Source: Persicobacter sp. CCB-QB2
Lineage (GTDB): Bacteria; Bacteroidota; Bacteroidia; Cytophagales; Cyclobacteriaceae
NCBI RefSeq assembly: GCF_001274635.1
Contig: NZ_LBGV01000001.1
Coordinates: forward strand, 1,984,001 to 2,048,000
Direction: 5' to 3'
DNA: 64,000 nt
The position numbers and the translations under genes are program-made. Under the pieces are notes generated by a model. It saw nothing but the letters and a program-made list of their open reading frames with translations. It did no database searches and had not been told where the DNA came from. This document shows positions 30,519 to 39,671 of this stretch, in pieces (positions within the stretch are counted from its first letter, which is position 1; each line of letters begins with the position of its first letter).

Positions 30519-30537
30519 GGTTTTAAAAATTAAAACC
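30519..30537. promoter_or_regulatory. palindrome GGTTTTAA-AAA-TTAAAACC in giant FN3 leader
   Basis: Perfect 8-bp arms, 3-bp centre, 40 bp upstream of the start codon. Could be a protein-binding site or a leader hairpin. Confidence 0.35.
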
Positions 30538-30624
30538 AATTCGAATAAAAAGAATAATTCAGATATTTTAAAATCAATCGCTTAAAAAATATAGAAATAA
30601 TCTTAATCTTACTTGGATCAGGTA

Positions 30625-30653
30625 CAAAATAGTGCAATTTGAGAATTTCTCAA
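30625..30653 (-). promoter_or_regulatory. candidate promoter of FN3-TonB-Sia operon with embedded palindrome
   Basis: Minus strand: TTG (30653-30651), 19-bp spacer, TATTTTG (30631-30625), close to the Bacteroidota TTG(N19)TAnnTTTG form (one base short in the -7 box). A 15-bp palindrome TTGAGAA-A-TTCTCAA (30639-30653) covers the -33 box and half the spacer, a natural place for a repressor. Implied leader ~140 nt. Confidence 0.4.
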
Positions 30654-30927
30654 GAATCCACAAGTCCCTTCTGAAACCCTGAAATAAAACCGCACAATGC
30701 ACTAATCTTCAGTTTTTTAAATCTCCCCTTCAAATCCACACGCTTTATTTGGCTTCAAAATTTAAAAAAAACAAAACAATTTTTAATGAGAAAGTACAAG
30801 AGTGACTTATTTCCGTAAAATTAAAATAACATTAAATCCAGAGCCTGTCTCGCTGGGAACTACATTTAATCTGAGGTAAAAAATTCCGCAAAGCATTTAA
30901 AAAACTAATGCACTCCATTCTTCAAAA

Positions 30928-30958
30928 AACAAAAAAAGGCACCCCAATTGGGATACCT
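30928..30958 (-). terminator. rho-independent terminator of cysM
   Basis: Minus-strand hairpin AGGTATCCC-AATT-GGGGTGCCT (30958-30937, fully paired with G-T wobbles) followed by seven T. Confidence 0.85.
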
Positions 30959-31014
30959 ATTGTTCTTATTATTGTAGAGTTATATTAATTGAAATCTTTA
31001 AGCGGCATATTCTC

Positions 31015-31896
31015 CTAAGCGAAAAGAGTGGAAGACAAATAGCGATCACCTCTATCGCATATTATACATACCACTACCCCTTCCTCCAGAGTTTCCGCTA
31101 AACGAACCGCTGCGGCTACGGCTCCCCCACTGCTCATCCCACCAAATACGCCTTCTTCCTTGGCTAATCGGCGCGCCATAATGGTGGCATCCTCCTGCGA
31201 TACTTCGATCGTCTGATCCACTCTCTCTGGTTCGAATATTTTGGGTAGATATTCTTTCGGCCAACGACGAATACCCGGAATTTTGGAACCTTCTGTTGGT
31301 TGCACCCCCACAATCTGCACCGCCTCGGACTGCTCCTTGAGGTAGCGGGAAGTCCCCATGATCGTGCCCGTTGTCCCCATGGCAGAGACGAAATGGGTGA
31401 CCGTCCCCTCCGTATCGCGCCAGATCTCCGGGCCCGTGGTTTTATAATGCATGCCGTAATTATCAGGATTATCGAACTGATTGAGCATGAAATAACCTCC
31501 CTCTTTTACTTTCTCCAGGGCATAATCACGCGCACCCAGCATACCCGCTGAAGCGGACACGAGCGTCACCACTGCCCCATAGGCTTCCATGGTTTTGACG
31601 CGCTCCGCAGTGGCCGTCTCTGGCATGACCAGCTCAATTTCCACGTCCATCAATCGGGCGATCATGGCCAGGGCAATGCCTGTATTCCCGGAGGTCGCCT
31701 CAATTAATTTCATTCCCGGCTTCAAATCCCCACGATCTATAGCTCCTTTAATCATTCCATAAGCCGCCCGGTCTTTTACAGAGCCACCCGGATTATGTCC
31801 TTCTAATTTGCCATATATCTTAACGGTAGGCTTTGGACTCAAATGCGCCAATTCTACCAGTGGTGTATTTCCTATCAGTGACAGTAGGTCTTTCAT
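31015..31896 (-). CDS. cysM: cysteine synthase B (O-acetylserine sulfhydrylase, PLP enzyme)
   Basis: 293 residues, the short CysM length. PLP lysine in GGSVKDR (Lys41), the substrate loop SGNTG (69-73), the phosphate-binding Gly/Thr block SAMGTTGTIMG (~175-185) and the C-terminal GGMSSGGAVAAA (~250-261). Makes L-cysteine from O-acetylserine and sulfide or thiosulfate in the cytoplasm. ATG start at 31896. It has its own terminator and is separated from the isoaspartyl peptidase gene by 265 bp with no clear signals, so it is probably not part of the neighbouring operons. Confidence 0.95.
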   Translation of the reverse strand: MKDLLSLIGNTPLVELAHLSPKPTVKIYGKLEGHNPGGSVKDRAAYGMIKGAIDRGDLKPGMKLIEATSGNTGIALAMIARLMDVEIELVMPETATAERVKTMEAYGAVVTLVSASAGMLGARDYALEKVKEGGYFMLNQFDNPDNYGMHYKTTGPEIWRDTEGTVTHFVSAMGTTGTIMGTSRYLKEQSEAVQIVGVQPTEGSKIPGIRRWPKEYLPKIFEPERVDQTIEVSQEDATIMARRLAKEEGVFGGMSSGGAVAAAVRLAETLEEGVVVCIICDRGDRYLSSTLFA

Positions 31897-32161
31897 ATTA
31901 TGATTCTTTCACAGATCCGTTTGATTGATTATCAAATTTATGACAATATTCGAAATAAATACAAATTCGATCACCAACCAATGATTAAAGCCAATAATCT
32001 ACCGGTGAAGTCAAAATGATGACGAAGGAGCGCAAAAAAAATGGAGAACCGGTGGATAAATGCTTTACCCTCCGATCCTCCCGATCATCTGTTTGCTTAA
32101 ATGTACTTTCAAATTCTTTTTCACCCGAAGCAGGATGACAAGACTGCATCGATATTTTATT

Positions 32162-33085
32162 CTATTCAAAAATGGCGGTTTGGATCTCCCCTCCAGACTT
32201 CACCCATGCACGGTACATGCCGGCGCTGTTGAAAACCAATGCAATATTGCCTTCTCCATCTAAACCTATGATGCCGCCTTCACCACCACGCTCAACCAAT
32301 TTTTTCATGACCACCTCCTGCGCCGATTTCTCCAAAGACTTGGCGCCATAGTCCATACGCGCCGCAATGTCAAAAGCCACCACATTTCTCAAAAAATATT
32401 CCCCGTATCCTGTACAGGAGATGGCGCAAGTATCATTATCTGCATATGTTCCGGCGCCAATCACCGCACTATCCCCAAGACGGCTATATTGCTTATTGAC
32501 CAAACCACCGGTAGAAGTGGCGGCCGCCAGGTTACCGTCCATATCTAAAGCTACTGCCCCAACGGTGCCAAATTTCCTTTCTCCATCATGATCCACCAAC
32601 ATCTCGCCTGTTTCGCGGGCGGCTTCCCACTGTTTTTGCCGACCAGCCGTCAGAAAATATTCATCTTCCACTAATTCCAAACCTTTCTCCGTAGCAAAGT
32701 CTTTAGCACCTTCCCCATGCAGCATGACAAATCGCCCATCCTTGAGCACCTCTTCCGCCAGGGCTACCGGATTTTTCACATTCCGTACTCCGGCCACCGC
32801 CCCGGCTTCACCGGTTTCTCCACACATGATGGAGGCTTCCAGCTCAAAGCTCCCTTCATGGTCCAAAACGGCGCCTTTGCCTGCGTTGAACAATGGGCAG
32901 TTTTCGAGGGAAATTACCGCCATCTTCACCGCCTCCACTGCATTTCCGCCATTTTTCAATATGGCTTCTCCTGCTGATACAGCAGCGCGTAGTCCTTCAT
33001 CAATGGCCTGTTGTTTTTCAGGCGTGATTTCTTCCGGCAACAAAGTACCGGCTCCTCCATGTATCGCTAATGCAAATTGCTTCAT
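32162..33085 (-). CDS. iaaA: isoaspartyl peptidase / plant-type L-asparaginase (Ntn hydrolase)
   Basis: 307 residues, standard for the family. The autocleavage and nucleophile Thr174 is in KFGTVGAVALD; the N-terminal IHGGAGT block (8-14), FNAGKGAV (~66-73) and the substrate-binding RLGDSAVIGAGTYA (~207-220) and GTGYGE-like CTGYGEYF are present. Cleaves beta-aspartyl dipeptides; relatives split beta-Asp-Arg released from cyanophycin. No signal peptide, so cytoplasmic. It lies 8 bp after the CphB-like gene, which supports a shared pathway. No terminator found downstream. Confidence 0.93.
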   Translation of the reverse strand: MKQFALAIHGGAGTLLPEEITPEKQQAIDEGLRAAVSAGEAILKNGGNAVEAVKMAVISLENCPLFNAGKGAVLDHEGSFELEASIMCGETGEAGAVAGVRNVKNPVALAEEVLKDGRFVMLHGEGAKDFATEKGLELVEDEYFLTAGRQKQWEAARETGEMLVDHDGERKFGTVGAVALDMDGNLAAATSTGGLVNKQYSRLGDSAVIGAGTYADNDTCAISCTGYGEYFLRNVVAFDIAARMDYGAKSLEKSAQEVVMKKLVERGGEGGIIGLDGEGNIALVFNSAGMYRAWVKSGGEIQTAIFE

Positions 33086-33093
33086 ACTCTTCC

Positions 33094-33930
33094 TCAGTTA
33101 TGCACTTCTCTTAAATCAATTTCTTCTCCGGGCAGATATATCTTTAAACCCAGATTCTGGTGGCCCAGCTTTTTTTCATGCCTACTTTTTTTCCCGGATA
33201 AGGCCCTGATCCAAACAACCTGACTCTCGCCCACCACCAGTCCTTTTTCGCCTTTCACATAAAGGGCTGTAGACTCGTCAATCCCCACGCAAATTTTGGA
33301 TGGGTATTCGATCGCCGTTGCAATCAAACGGTTATAGCGTGACCGCTTAATGAAATGCTGATCTACAAGGACATGCTGCAACAGGCCTAAACCTGGTTTA
33401 TAAATCACATTCTCCTCCTCTATATGGCGATTGGTGTCTCGGTAATCCGGATAATGTCGTTCATCTCCCGAAATCATCTGCTCGCTCATCAAGGCGGCTC
33501 CAGCACTCGTTCCGGCAATCATCGCCCCATTTTGATAAGCTGTCTGAATGACCTGCTTCAGGGGTGATCCCTGAAAGGTGGACATGAAGCGATTTTGATC
33601 TCCCCCGGTCATATAGATCAGGGAGGCATTTTTCAAACTATCCGACCATTCCTCCTGATAAGCTCCTTGTAAAACACCTACATTACGAAATCCTAGCGCA
33701 TCAAACTGCTTCAAAACATAATAAGCCGAAGAGTCTGGCTCACCACTGGACTGTGGCAAAATGAGGCCGTATCCTTTTTCCAGCTTGGCCTTATCCGTCA
33801 TCTCCTTCATCAGGGACAATGGACGTTTACCTCCACCGATAATGAACAGGCTCCCTTTGGGATGCTGGGCAGTACAGGTCGTATTCAACACCAGCACCAT
33901 CAGGCTGAGCAGTATTAAAAAATTTCTCAT
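33094..33930 (-). CDS. cphB: cyanophycinase (peptidase family S51, CphB-like), exported
   Basis: From the preferred ATG at 33930 (an upstream TTG at 33954 is less likely) 278 residues, with a signal peptide ending near TTCTAQ. Family marks in order: LFIIGGG (~27-33), TGGDQNR (~108-114), nucleophile Ser142 in AGTSAGAA, VDQHFIKRSRYNRL (~190-203, the CphB-type DxHFxxRxR block) and CVGIDESTAL (~215-224). CphB cuts the cyanophycin backbone to beta-Asp-Arg dipeptides. Here it is exported, probably periplasmic. A terminator-like hairpin sits just before the start; iaaA follows 8 bp later. Confidence 0.88.
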   Translation of the reverse strand: MRNFLILLSLMVLVLNTTCTAQHPKGSLFIIGGGKRPLSLMKEMTDKAKLEKGYGLILPQSSGEPDSSAYYVLKQFDALGFRNVGVLQGAYQEEWSDSLKNASLIYMTGGDQNRFMSTFQGSPLKQVIQTAYQNGAMIAGTSAGAALMSEQMISGDERHYPDYRDTNRHIEEENVIYKPGLGLLQHVLVDQHFIKRSRYNRLIATAIEYPSKICVGIDESTALYVKGEKGLVVGESQVVWIRALSGKKSRHEKKLGHQNLGLKIYLPGEEIDLREVHN

Positions 33931-33935
33931 AGTGT

Positions 33936-33964
33936 AAAAAAACCTGCCGGACAAAGCCGACAGG
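33936..33964 (-). terminator. internal terminator/attenuator before the CphB-like gene
   Basis: Minus strand CCTGTCGG (33964-33957)-CTTTGT-CCGGCAGG (33950-33943) then seven T (33942-33936), five bases before the cphB ATG. Would reduce transcription of cphB-iaaA relative to the surface genes upstream. Confidence 0.7.
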
Positions 33965-33985
33965 CTGGTCAGTCTTTATCCGTTT

Positions 33986-35185
33986 TTAGTATAAACCCAG
34001 TCCCAAAGCATAAGGACGCAAAATACCATTCGGTGCATCAGCGGCCTCTAATAGCATCATCGGCTCTGATCCATCCAAATTAGCACACCATATTACACCA
34101 TCGGAACCATCATCTTCAGTACCACGATCCGTCCAGTAAACTTTTTCAGTAATTGGGTCTGCAATCGTCCCCCAAACAAACTCTACAGGATACTCAACAA
34201 AAGTTTGCTTTGATCCTCCGGCAATATCATAGATTACGCCACCTTCCTCATATTCAAAATAATACAGCTTACCATCCAAGTATGAGATTGCCCCGGTATC
34301 AACACCGTCAATCACCAATTCCAATCCAGTTCCGTCTGTATGAACACGGTAAACTCCGCCATCAAAATCATATTTATCATTACAGAAGTAAATCCAATCA
34401 TTTTCAGCATCATAGCTTAAACTCAAAGGCGAGGAATCTCCACCTACAACCTCCACTAACTGTTGTGGATTACTCCCATCTAAATTACTAGTGTAAATAC
34501 CTCCATAGGCTCCCCAGAAAATTTTTGATCCGATTACGGTAATTCCCGCAGGATAATCGACGAATGGGGCATCAGCCTCGTCAGCAATATTGAACAACAC
34601 CTCTTTATCACCGTTCACCAAAGCATCATATTTAAAAATGATACCATCTTCATGCCCCACCACAAATACTGTCTCATTTTCCAAATCCGCTGAAATACCA
34701 TAAGGCTTAAAGTGATCTCCTCCGAAAGATTGCACTACGGGTGTTTCTGCATCCTCATCCAATACCACCATATGAATCATACCCGTTGCTCTGTCGGTAT
34801 AGTAAAGCGTTGGCAGACGACCACCTAGTGGATCTTTAATGATGATCTGCTCCGTTTTGGTATCCTCACGACCATCTTCAGAAATCGCGGTAAGACTTAC
34901 CGTATACGTACCGAAATCCTCGTACAAGAAGGTAGGATTTTCCTCAGAGGAAGTCCCATCTTCCACACCGAAATCCCATTGGTAAGTAGTAGCCGCCAAA
35001 GACTCATTTGTAAAAGTCACTGTTGCTGGCGCGAAGCCCTCATTGTCTACCGTATAGGAAAAATTTGCTACGACAGAAGCCAATGGCGGTGCGGGCTCAT
35101 CGCCTCCACAAGATGCCAAGATCATCCCGATCAAGGCAAAGAAGCCAATATTTTTCAACTGGCGAAAAAGGTTAATCATTTTCAT
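33986..35185 (-). CDS. surface lipoprotein with PKD domain and YWTD-type beta-propeller
   Basis: 399 residues. Signal peptide with lipobox LASC at ~23-26 and acidic residues after it (GGDEPAPP), a pattern seen in surface-exported lipoproteins of Bacteroidota. PKD domain (~38-118, with YQWDFG and YTVSLTA), then repeated propeller blades with WTD/YWTD-like motifs (KVYWTDRG, YYFEYEEGGV, IYFCNDKYDFDGGVYR). Placed after SusD, where glycan loci carry SusE/SusF-type binding lipoproteins, so a polymer-binding role is my inference. 98 bp separate it from susD, with a hairpin. Confidence 0.85.
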   Translation of the reverse strand: MKMINLFRQLKNIGFFALIGMILASCGGDEPAPPLASVVANFSYTVDNEGFAPATVTFTNESLAATTYQWDFGVEDGTSSEENPTFLYEDFGTYTVSLTAISEDGREDTKTEQIIIKDPLGGRLPTLYYTDRATGMIHMVVLDEDAETPVVQSFGGDHFKPYGISADLENETVFVVGHEDGIIFKYDALVNGDKEVLFNIADEADAPFVDYPAGITVIGSKIFWGAYGGIYTSNLDGSNPQQLVEVVGGDSSPLSLSYDAENDWIYFCNDKYDFDGGVYRVHTDGTGLELVIDGVDTGAISYLDGKLYYFEYEEGGVIYDIAGGSKQTFVEYPVEFVWGTIADPITEKVYWTDRGTEDDGSDGVIWCANLDGSEPMMLLEAADAPNGILRPYALGLGLY

Positions 35186-35226
35186 GTAATTTGATTAAAG
35201 GTTAAGGTTATAAGTTTTTGGATTTC

Positions 35227-35256
35227 CCAGAAGGTAGCGCTCTTAGCCACCTCTGG
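35227..35256 (-). promoter_or_regulatory. intercistronic hairpin between susD and PKD lipoprotein gene
   Basis: CCAGAAGGT ... ACCTCTGG arms around 35227-35256 in the only long gap of the upstream half of the operon. No T run, so mRNA stabilisation or processing is more likely than termination. Confidence 0.4.
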
Positions 35257-35283
35257 AAAAATCACTGTAATTCAATGGGGTAA

Positions 35284-36665
35284 TTAGTAACCAGGATTTT
35301 GATCTACTTCAGAGATCAGTTCATTGGTTTGAATTTCAGCTAGTGGAATCGGGAAATAACGTTCGTTTGGTAGCATGCCGGAGATCAAATCAAAGCTCTC
35401 CGTCCGACAAATATCCACCCAACGGTGTCCCTCAAAGCACAACTCTTTCCTTTTCAGTTCCAGTATGGTCCTCACCGGACGACTGCCCAAATTGCGTACC
35501 TCCATACCTGAGCGCTCTTCTACTATATTCAATAAGGCTAGGATTTGGCTTTCTGCCGACATCCCATCTAGTGCCCATAAGGCTTCTGCCATGATGTAAT
35601 ACATTTCGGAAAGACGGAATACAACCACAGGATCAGCCCCACCGGAAACATCCGAATATTTGGCCACCCCTGAGGTGACTTGCTGACCATCCAAAGTTGG
35701 AATATCTCTGAAGATGAAATCCTTACGGGCATCACCAGAGGAATAGGCATTGAACAAAGACTTGGTGTAAGCCACTTCTCCTCTTCCCCCTACGCTTGTT
35801 GGAGATAAATAATAACCCATACGGTTACGATCCTGAATGCTATAGTTCAATGCGAATAGAATCTCATCGTTTTCCGGGCTTTCAAATACGGTGCTGTACG
35901 CTCCCATCAAATCAAAGCCTGCTGAAGCTTCCAAAGTGGCGGCTTTATCAAAAGCGCGCTGATACATTGCCCCGCGGATTGCCCATTTTGCGCTAAAAAA
36001 GTGGCATAATACAGAGAGGCACGCGCATCCAGCGCCATGATGCCGGACAAGTTCATGAACGATCGTCCCTCTACCGTGGCACTAAATTCTGCCACCATTT
36101 CCAGATCGGCCAAGATATTTTCATATACTTCGGCTTCCGAAGTACGGGCAATGTCCAGTCCCTCCAAGCCCTGTACGGGCTGATCACGATAAGGAATGGC
36201 ACCGAAAAGTTGCACCAAATTCAAATGCGCCAAAGCACGCAAGCCATAGGCTTGTAATAAAAATTGTTCTCTTTGTTCTTCCGTCAAATTACCCAGGCTG
36301 TTGGCTTTTGCAATCACCGCATTCGCCTGATTAATCGCCGTATAACTTTGGGCCCAAATCCCTTCGGTTACCGCATTATCCGCCAAAATATTGCGGTTAC
36401 TGATTTGCTGATAATCCAGAGAAGTACCGGTTCTTTCCGCATCACCGGAGGACAAGGCCCCGACAATGTATAAATCCCGACCATACAAACTGTTGGACTG
36501 AAAGGCGTCATACACCCCTAACATTGCAGATTGCAAACCTGCGGCATCCGTTATGGCCTGATCGGCCGTTACCGCATCCACGGGCTGTACATCCAGCAAT
36601 CCATCACAGGCCGAAAGACCAGCGCTAAAGAATAGAAAAAGATAGATTATTTTAAAGGATTTCAT
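35284..36665 (-). CDS. susD: SusD/RagB family nutrient-binding lipoprotein (one frameshift)
   Basis: About 460 residues when read across one lost base near 35979-35980 (TT where TTT restores frame; the join reads AQNGQIRGAMYQRAFDKA). Signal peptide with lipobox GLSAC; N-terminal TPR-like helices (QSYTAINQANAVI, ARALAHLNLVQLFGAIPY-like segment at ~143-160), and the C-terminal SusD block with FEGHRWVDI and the closing YFPIPLAEIQTN. SusD caps SusC at the cell surface and captures oligomers. It lies 9 bp after susC. The partner peptidases suggest peptide-type cargo rather than glycan. Confidence 0.88.
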
Positions 36666-36674
36666 AGCGATTCA

Positions 36675-39665
36675 TTAAAGGGTTAAATTGACACCAGCCA
36701 CAAATACTCTGGGATTAGGATAGGTGAAAAAGTCCGTTCCCAATCGCACATCGTCATCTCCGGCATAATTCACCTCCGGATCCAAACCGGAATAATTCGT
36801 CAATGTCCATAGGTTCTGTCCACTGACATAGAAGCGACATTTTCTCAAATGAAGCTTTTCCAATACCGGCTGTGGCAAGCTGTAACCCACCGTTAGGTTT
36901 TTCAATCGCAAGAAGCTCCCATCTTCCACAAATCTGCTCGATGTCCGGTTGTTATTGTTCGGGTCGTTCGCCGTCGCCCGTGGGATATCGGTAATATCTC
37001 CTGGCTGTTGCCATCGATCCAGAATGGTTGTCATCTGATTATCGGCTCCCTTCATGGATTCCAGATAAACGCGGGTACCATTATAAATATCATTCCCATA
37101 AGAAAATTGGAAAAATAACTGCACATCAAATCCCTTCCAGCGCAGTTGGTTATTCCAACCTCCGAAAAGCTCGGGATGAGGGTTTCCAATGACCGTACGA
37201 TCCTCAGTGGTGATTTCTCCATCCTGATTCAAATCGGCAAAGACCATATCACCGGTGGAAGCATCCACGCCAAGGGCCTCAAAGCCATAAAAAACACTGA
37301 TCGGACTGCCTTCCTGAATGCGGTTGGATCCGCGACCAATATTATCGATCGGCTGACCGTTGTACAGTTTCAAGACCTCATTTTTATTGGAGGCCAGGTT
37401 CAGACTCGTATTCCAATACACTGATTTGGATTGCGCTAGCACATCGTAAGACAACTGCAACTCCCAACCCTTATTCTGCATCGACCCAACATTGGACATC
37501 ACAGAAGAATAACCACTGGACAAGGGCAATGGACGGGAAAGCAACATATCCTCCGTAGTCTTGATATAATAATCGAAACTACCACTCAAGCGATCGTTCC
37601 ACCAGCCCATATCCAAACCGACATTGGTTTGAATTACGGTCTCCCATTGCAAACTTTCATTCGGCAATTGTGAAGGGCGAATACCCGGCTGTCCGAAATA
37701 GTCAGATCCTGAAGAGAACAAGGCTTGATAGCGGAAGTCGCCGATGGCGTCATTTCCGGTCAGTCCATAGCCCACTCTTAATTTTAAGTTGGAAAGGTTT
37801 TTACGCCCCTGAAGAAAGGACTCTTCAATCGCGCGCCATGCAAAAGAGGCTGCTGGGAATAAACCATATCGGTTATCATTTCCGAATTTCGAGGAACCAT
37901 CGCGACGTACACTGGCGGTAAACAGATATCGATCCGCATAGCCATAATTCACTTTGGAGAAATAAGAGTTGATTCCTCTGTCCAAACCATAGCTGTCCGC
38001 TGCTACAATCTCCGAGGCCGAAGTAATGTATTCAAATTCCGGACGGGAAAAGTTCTGCCCTCTCAGGAAGTTGGTTCTTCTTTGATATTGCTCCGCACTC
38101 CAGCCTAGCAACACATCCAATCGGTGCACATCCGCCCACTGTTTGTTGTATCTCAGGGTGGCATTAACAGTCGCATTCAAGCTTTGGCTATTGGCATTAA
38201 ACCCTAATCCATTATAGGTCGCTCCCTGACGAGTGGTCACCGGATCATAGCTATGCTCACGAAGTTGATAATAATCGAAACCTCCTTTAAGCTGGAAATT
38301 CAAATTAGAAATAATCTCATAATCCAGATAAACATTCCCCAATCCTCTGTAACTGTAGGCCTTATTCACGGCATTCTCCGCAATAGCAACCGGATTGGCG
38401 TAAGGACCATCTTCATTGAAGCTACCATCCTCATTGCGCACCGGATAAATGGCTGGCAATGATAAGGCATTGGGCAAGGGAGCGTTCAACGATTGGTCTC
38501 CTTCAATACGATCGGTATCCGAATAGGTGAATTGTAAACTACTTCCCACTTTCAACTTTTCGGAAAGCATATGATCTAGATTCAGGCGCAAGGACATTCT
38601 TTCATAAGCACTCCCCTTCACAATACCATCCTGTCTGAAATAACTTCCTGAAAGGAAATAACTCGTTCTTTCATTCCCGCCCTGAGCAGATAGATCATAA
38701 TTGGCTTGTGGCGCTACTTGGAAAATCTCCGATTGCCAATCCGTATCGTGTTCGTAATTCGCAATGTATTCCGGCGAGTATTTCTCAAAACCCAACTGAT
38801 CGTTTTTATATTCAAACCATTGTTCCTTATTCAATAAATCCAATTGCTTCCAGGCTTGCTGAATACCATAATAAGCATTGAAATTGATCACATCCTTACC
38901 ATTCTTTCCTCTCTTGGTGGTGATCAAAACCACCCCATTCGCTGCACGAGCCCCATAGATCGCGGCTCCCGCTCCATCCTTCAGCATGGTGATGCTTTCA
39001 ATATCGGAAGGGTTAAGATCAGACAGTGCGCTGATCGTCTGACCACTGAAGCTCACCTGACTACCATTTTCAGACGTTACCGGAATTCCATCAATCACAT
39101 ACAAAGGCTGGTTACCGGCATTCACAGAACCTACCCCACGCACACGCACAGACAAAGCACTACCGGGCGTACCCGAGTTTTGCGTCACCTGCACCCCGGC
39201 CGCCTGACCGGAAAGCGCCGCATCCAAAGACCCCACAGCAAGGTCCTCCAGCTTATCACTTTTTACCACCTGCGTAGAGGTCGTCAGCATCCGCTTACTT
39301 TCAGCGGAATAACCCATCACCACGACTTCATCCAACTCCTGAGAATCCGACACGAGCTGAACATCCACGCGACTTTGAGTTCCGACCACCACTTCCTGGG
39401 TTTTCATCCCCAAAAAAGTAAAAATCAATTTTGCCTTTGGATACTCGTCCAGTTCCAACTGGTAAGCACCCGCAACATCGGTAATCGTCCCATAAGAGGT
39501 CCCTTTGACTTTAATGGCCACTCCGGGCAGGGCATCCCCGTTGCCGGCATCGGTCACTTTGCCCTGAATGGTTTGCCCCAGGGCCGGCATTGTTAAACAT
39601 GGGAGGAGAAGCAAGGTCCAAAGCAGGAAATGCGCCCTCCCGGAAATAAGTAGTAAATTGGTCAT
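36675..39665 (-). CDS. susC: SusC/RagA family TonB-linked outer-membrane transporter
   Basis: 996 residues, standard. Signal peptide (~1-30), carboxypeptidase-D-like regulatory domain (~33-110, with GVAIKVKGTSYGTITD), linker VVMGYSAESKR, plug (~125-250, VTQNSGTPGSALSVRVRG, IYGARAANGVVLITTKRG) and a 22-strand-type barrel with the Bacteroidota SusC C-terminus (DPEVNYAGDD, TYPNPRVFVAGVNLTL). Imports oligomers captured by SusD, powered by TonB. It lies 6 bp after the secreted peptidase gene and 9 bp before susD. Confidence 0.95.
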   Translation of the reverse strand: MTNLLLISGRAHFLLWTLLLLPCLTMPALGQTIQGKVTDAGNGDALPGVAIKVKGTSYGTITDVAGAYQLELDEYPKAKLIFTFLGMKTQEVVVGTQSRVDVQLVSDSQELDEVVVMGYSAESKRMLTTSTQVVKSDKLEDLAVGSLDAALSGQAAGVQVTQNSGTPGSALSVRVRGVGSVNAGNQPLYVIDGIPVTSENGSQVSFSGQTISALSDLNPSDIESITMLKDGAGAAIYGARAANGVVLITTKRGKNGKDVINFNAYYGIQQAWKQLDLLNKEQWFEYKNDQLGFEKYSPEYIANYEHDTDWQSEIFQVAPQANYDLSAQGGNERTSYFLSGSYFRQDGIVKGSAYERMSLRLNLDHMLSEKLKVGSSLQFTYSDTDRIEGDQSLNAPLPNALSLPAIYPVRNEDGSFNEDGPYANPVAIAENAVNKAYSYRGLGNVYLDYEIISNLNFQLKGGFDYYQLREHSYDPVTTRQGATYNGLGFNANSQSLNATVNATLRYNKQWADVHRLDVLLGWSAEQYQRRTNFLRGQNFSRPEFEYITSASEIVAADSYGLDRGINSYFSKVNYGYADRYLFTASVRRDGSSKFGNDNRYGLFPAASFAWRAIEESFLQGRKNLSNLKLRVGYGLTGNDAIGDFRYQALFSSGSDYFGQPGIRPSQLPNESLQWETVIQTNVGLDMGWWNDRLSGSFDYYIKTTEDMLLSRPLPLSSGYSSVMSNVGSMQNKGWELQLSYDVLAQSKSVYWNTSLNLASNKNEVLKLYNGQPIDNIGRGSNRIQEGSPISVFYGFEALGVDASTGDMVFADLNQDGEITTEDRTVIGNPHPELFGGWNNQLRWKGFDVQLFFQFSYGNDIYNGTRVYLESMKGADNQMTTILDRWQQPGDITDIPRATANDPNNNNRTSSRFVEDGSFLRLKNLTVGYSLPQPVLEKLHLRKCRFYVSGQNLWTLTNYSGLDPEVNYAGDDDVRLGTDFFTYPNPRVFVAGVNLTL

Positions 39666-39671
39666 GTCAGG

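Larger units (their letters stand above)
30540..31014. other. intergenic region upstream of FN3 operon and downstream of cysM
   Basis: AT-rich, no coding frame. It holds a candidate promoter (30625-30653) and the cysM terminator (30928-30958), described separately. Between ~30660 and 30900 I see nothing specific. Confidence 0.5.

Noticed and set aside
33931..33954. TTG start at 33954 for the CphB-like protein, and similar long starts at 6746, 30539, 41848, 52267 and 58296
   Set aside because: Downstream ATG codons give proper signal peptides, family N-termini or coupled overlaps; the extra residues lack support.
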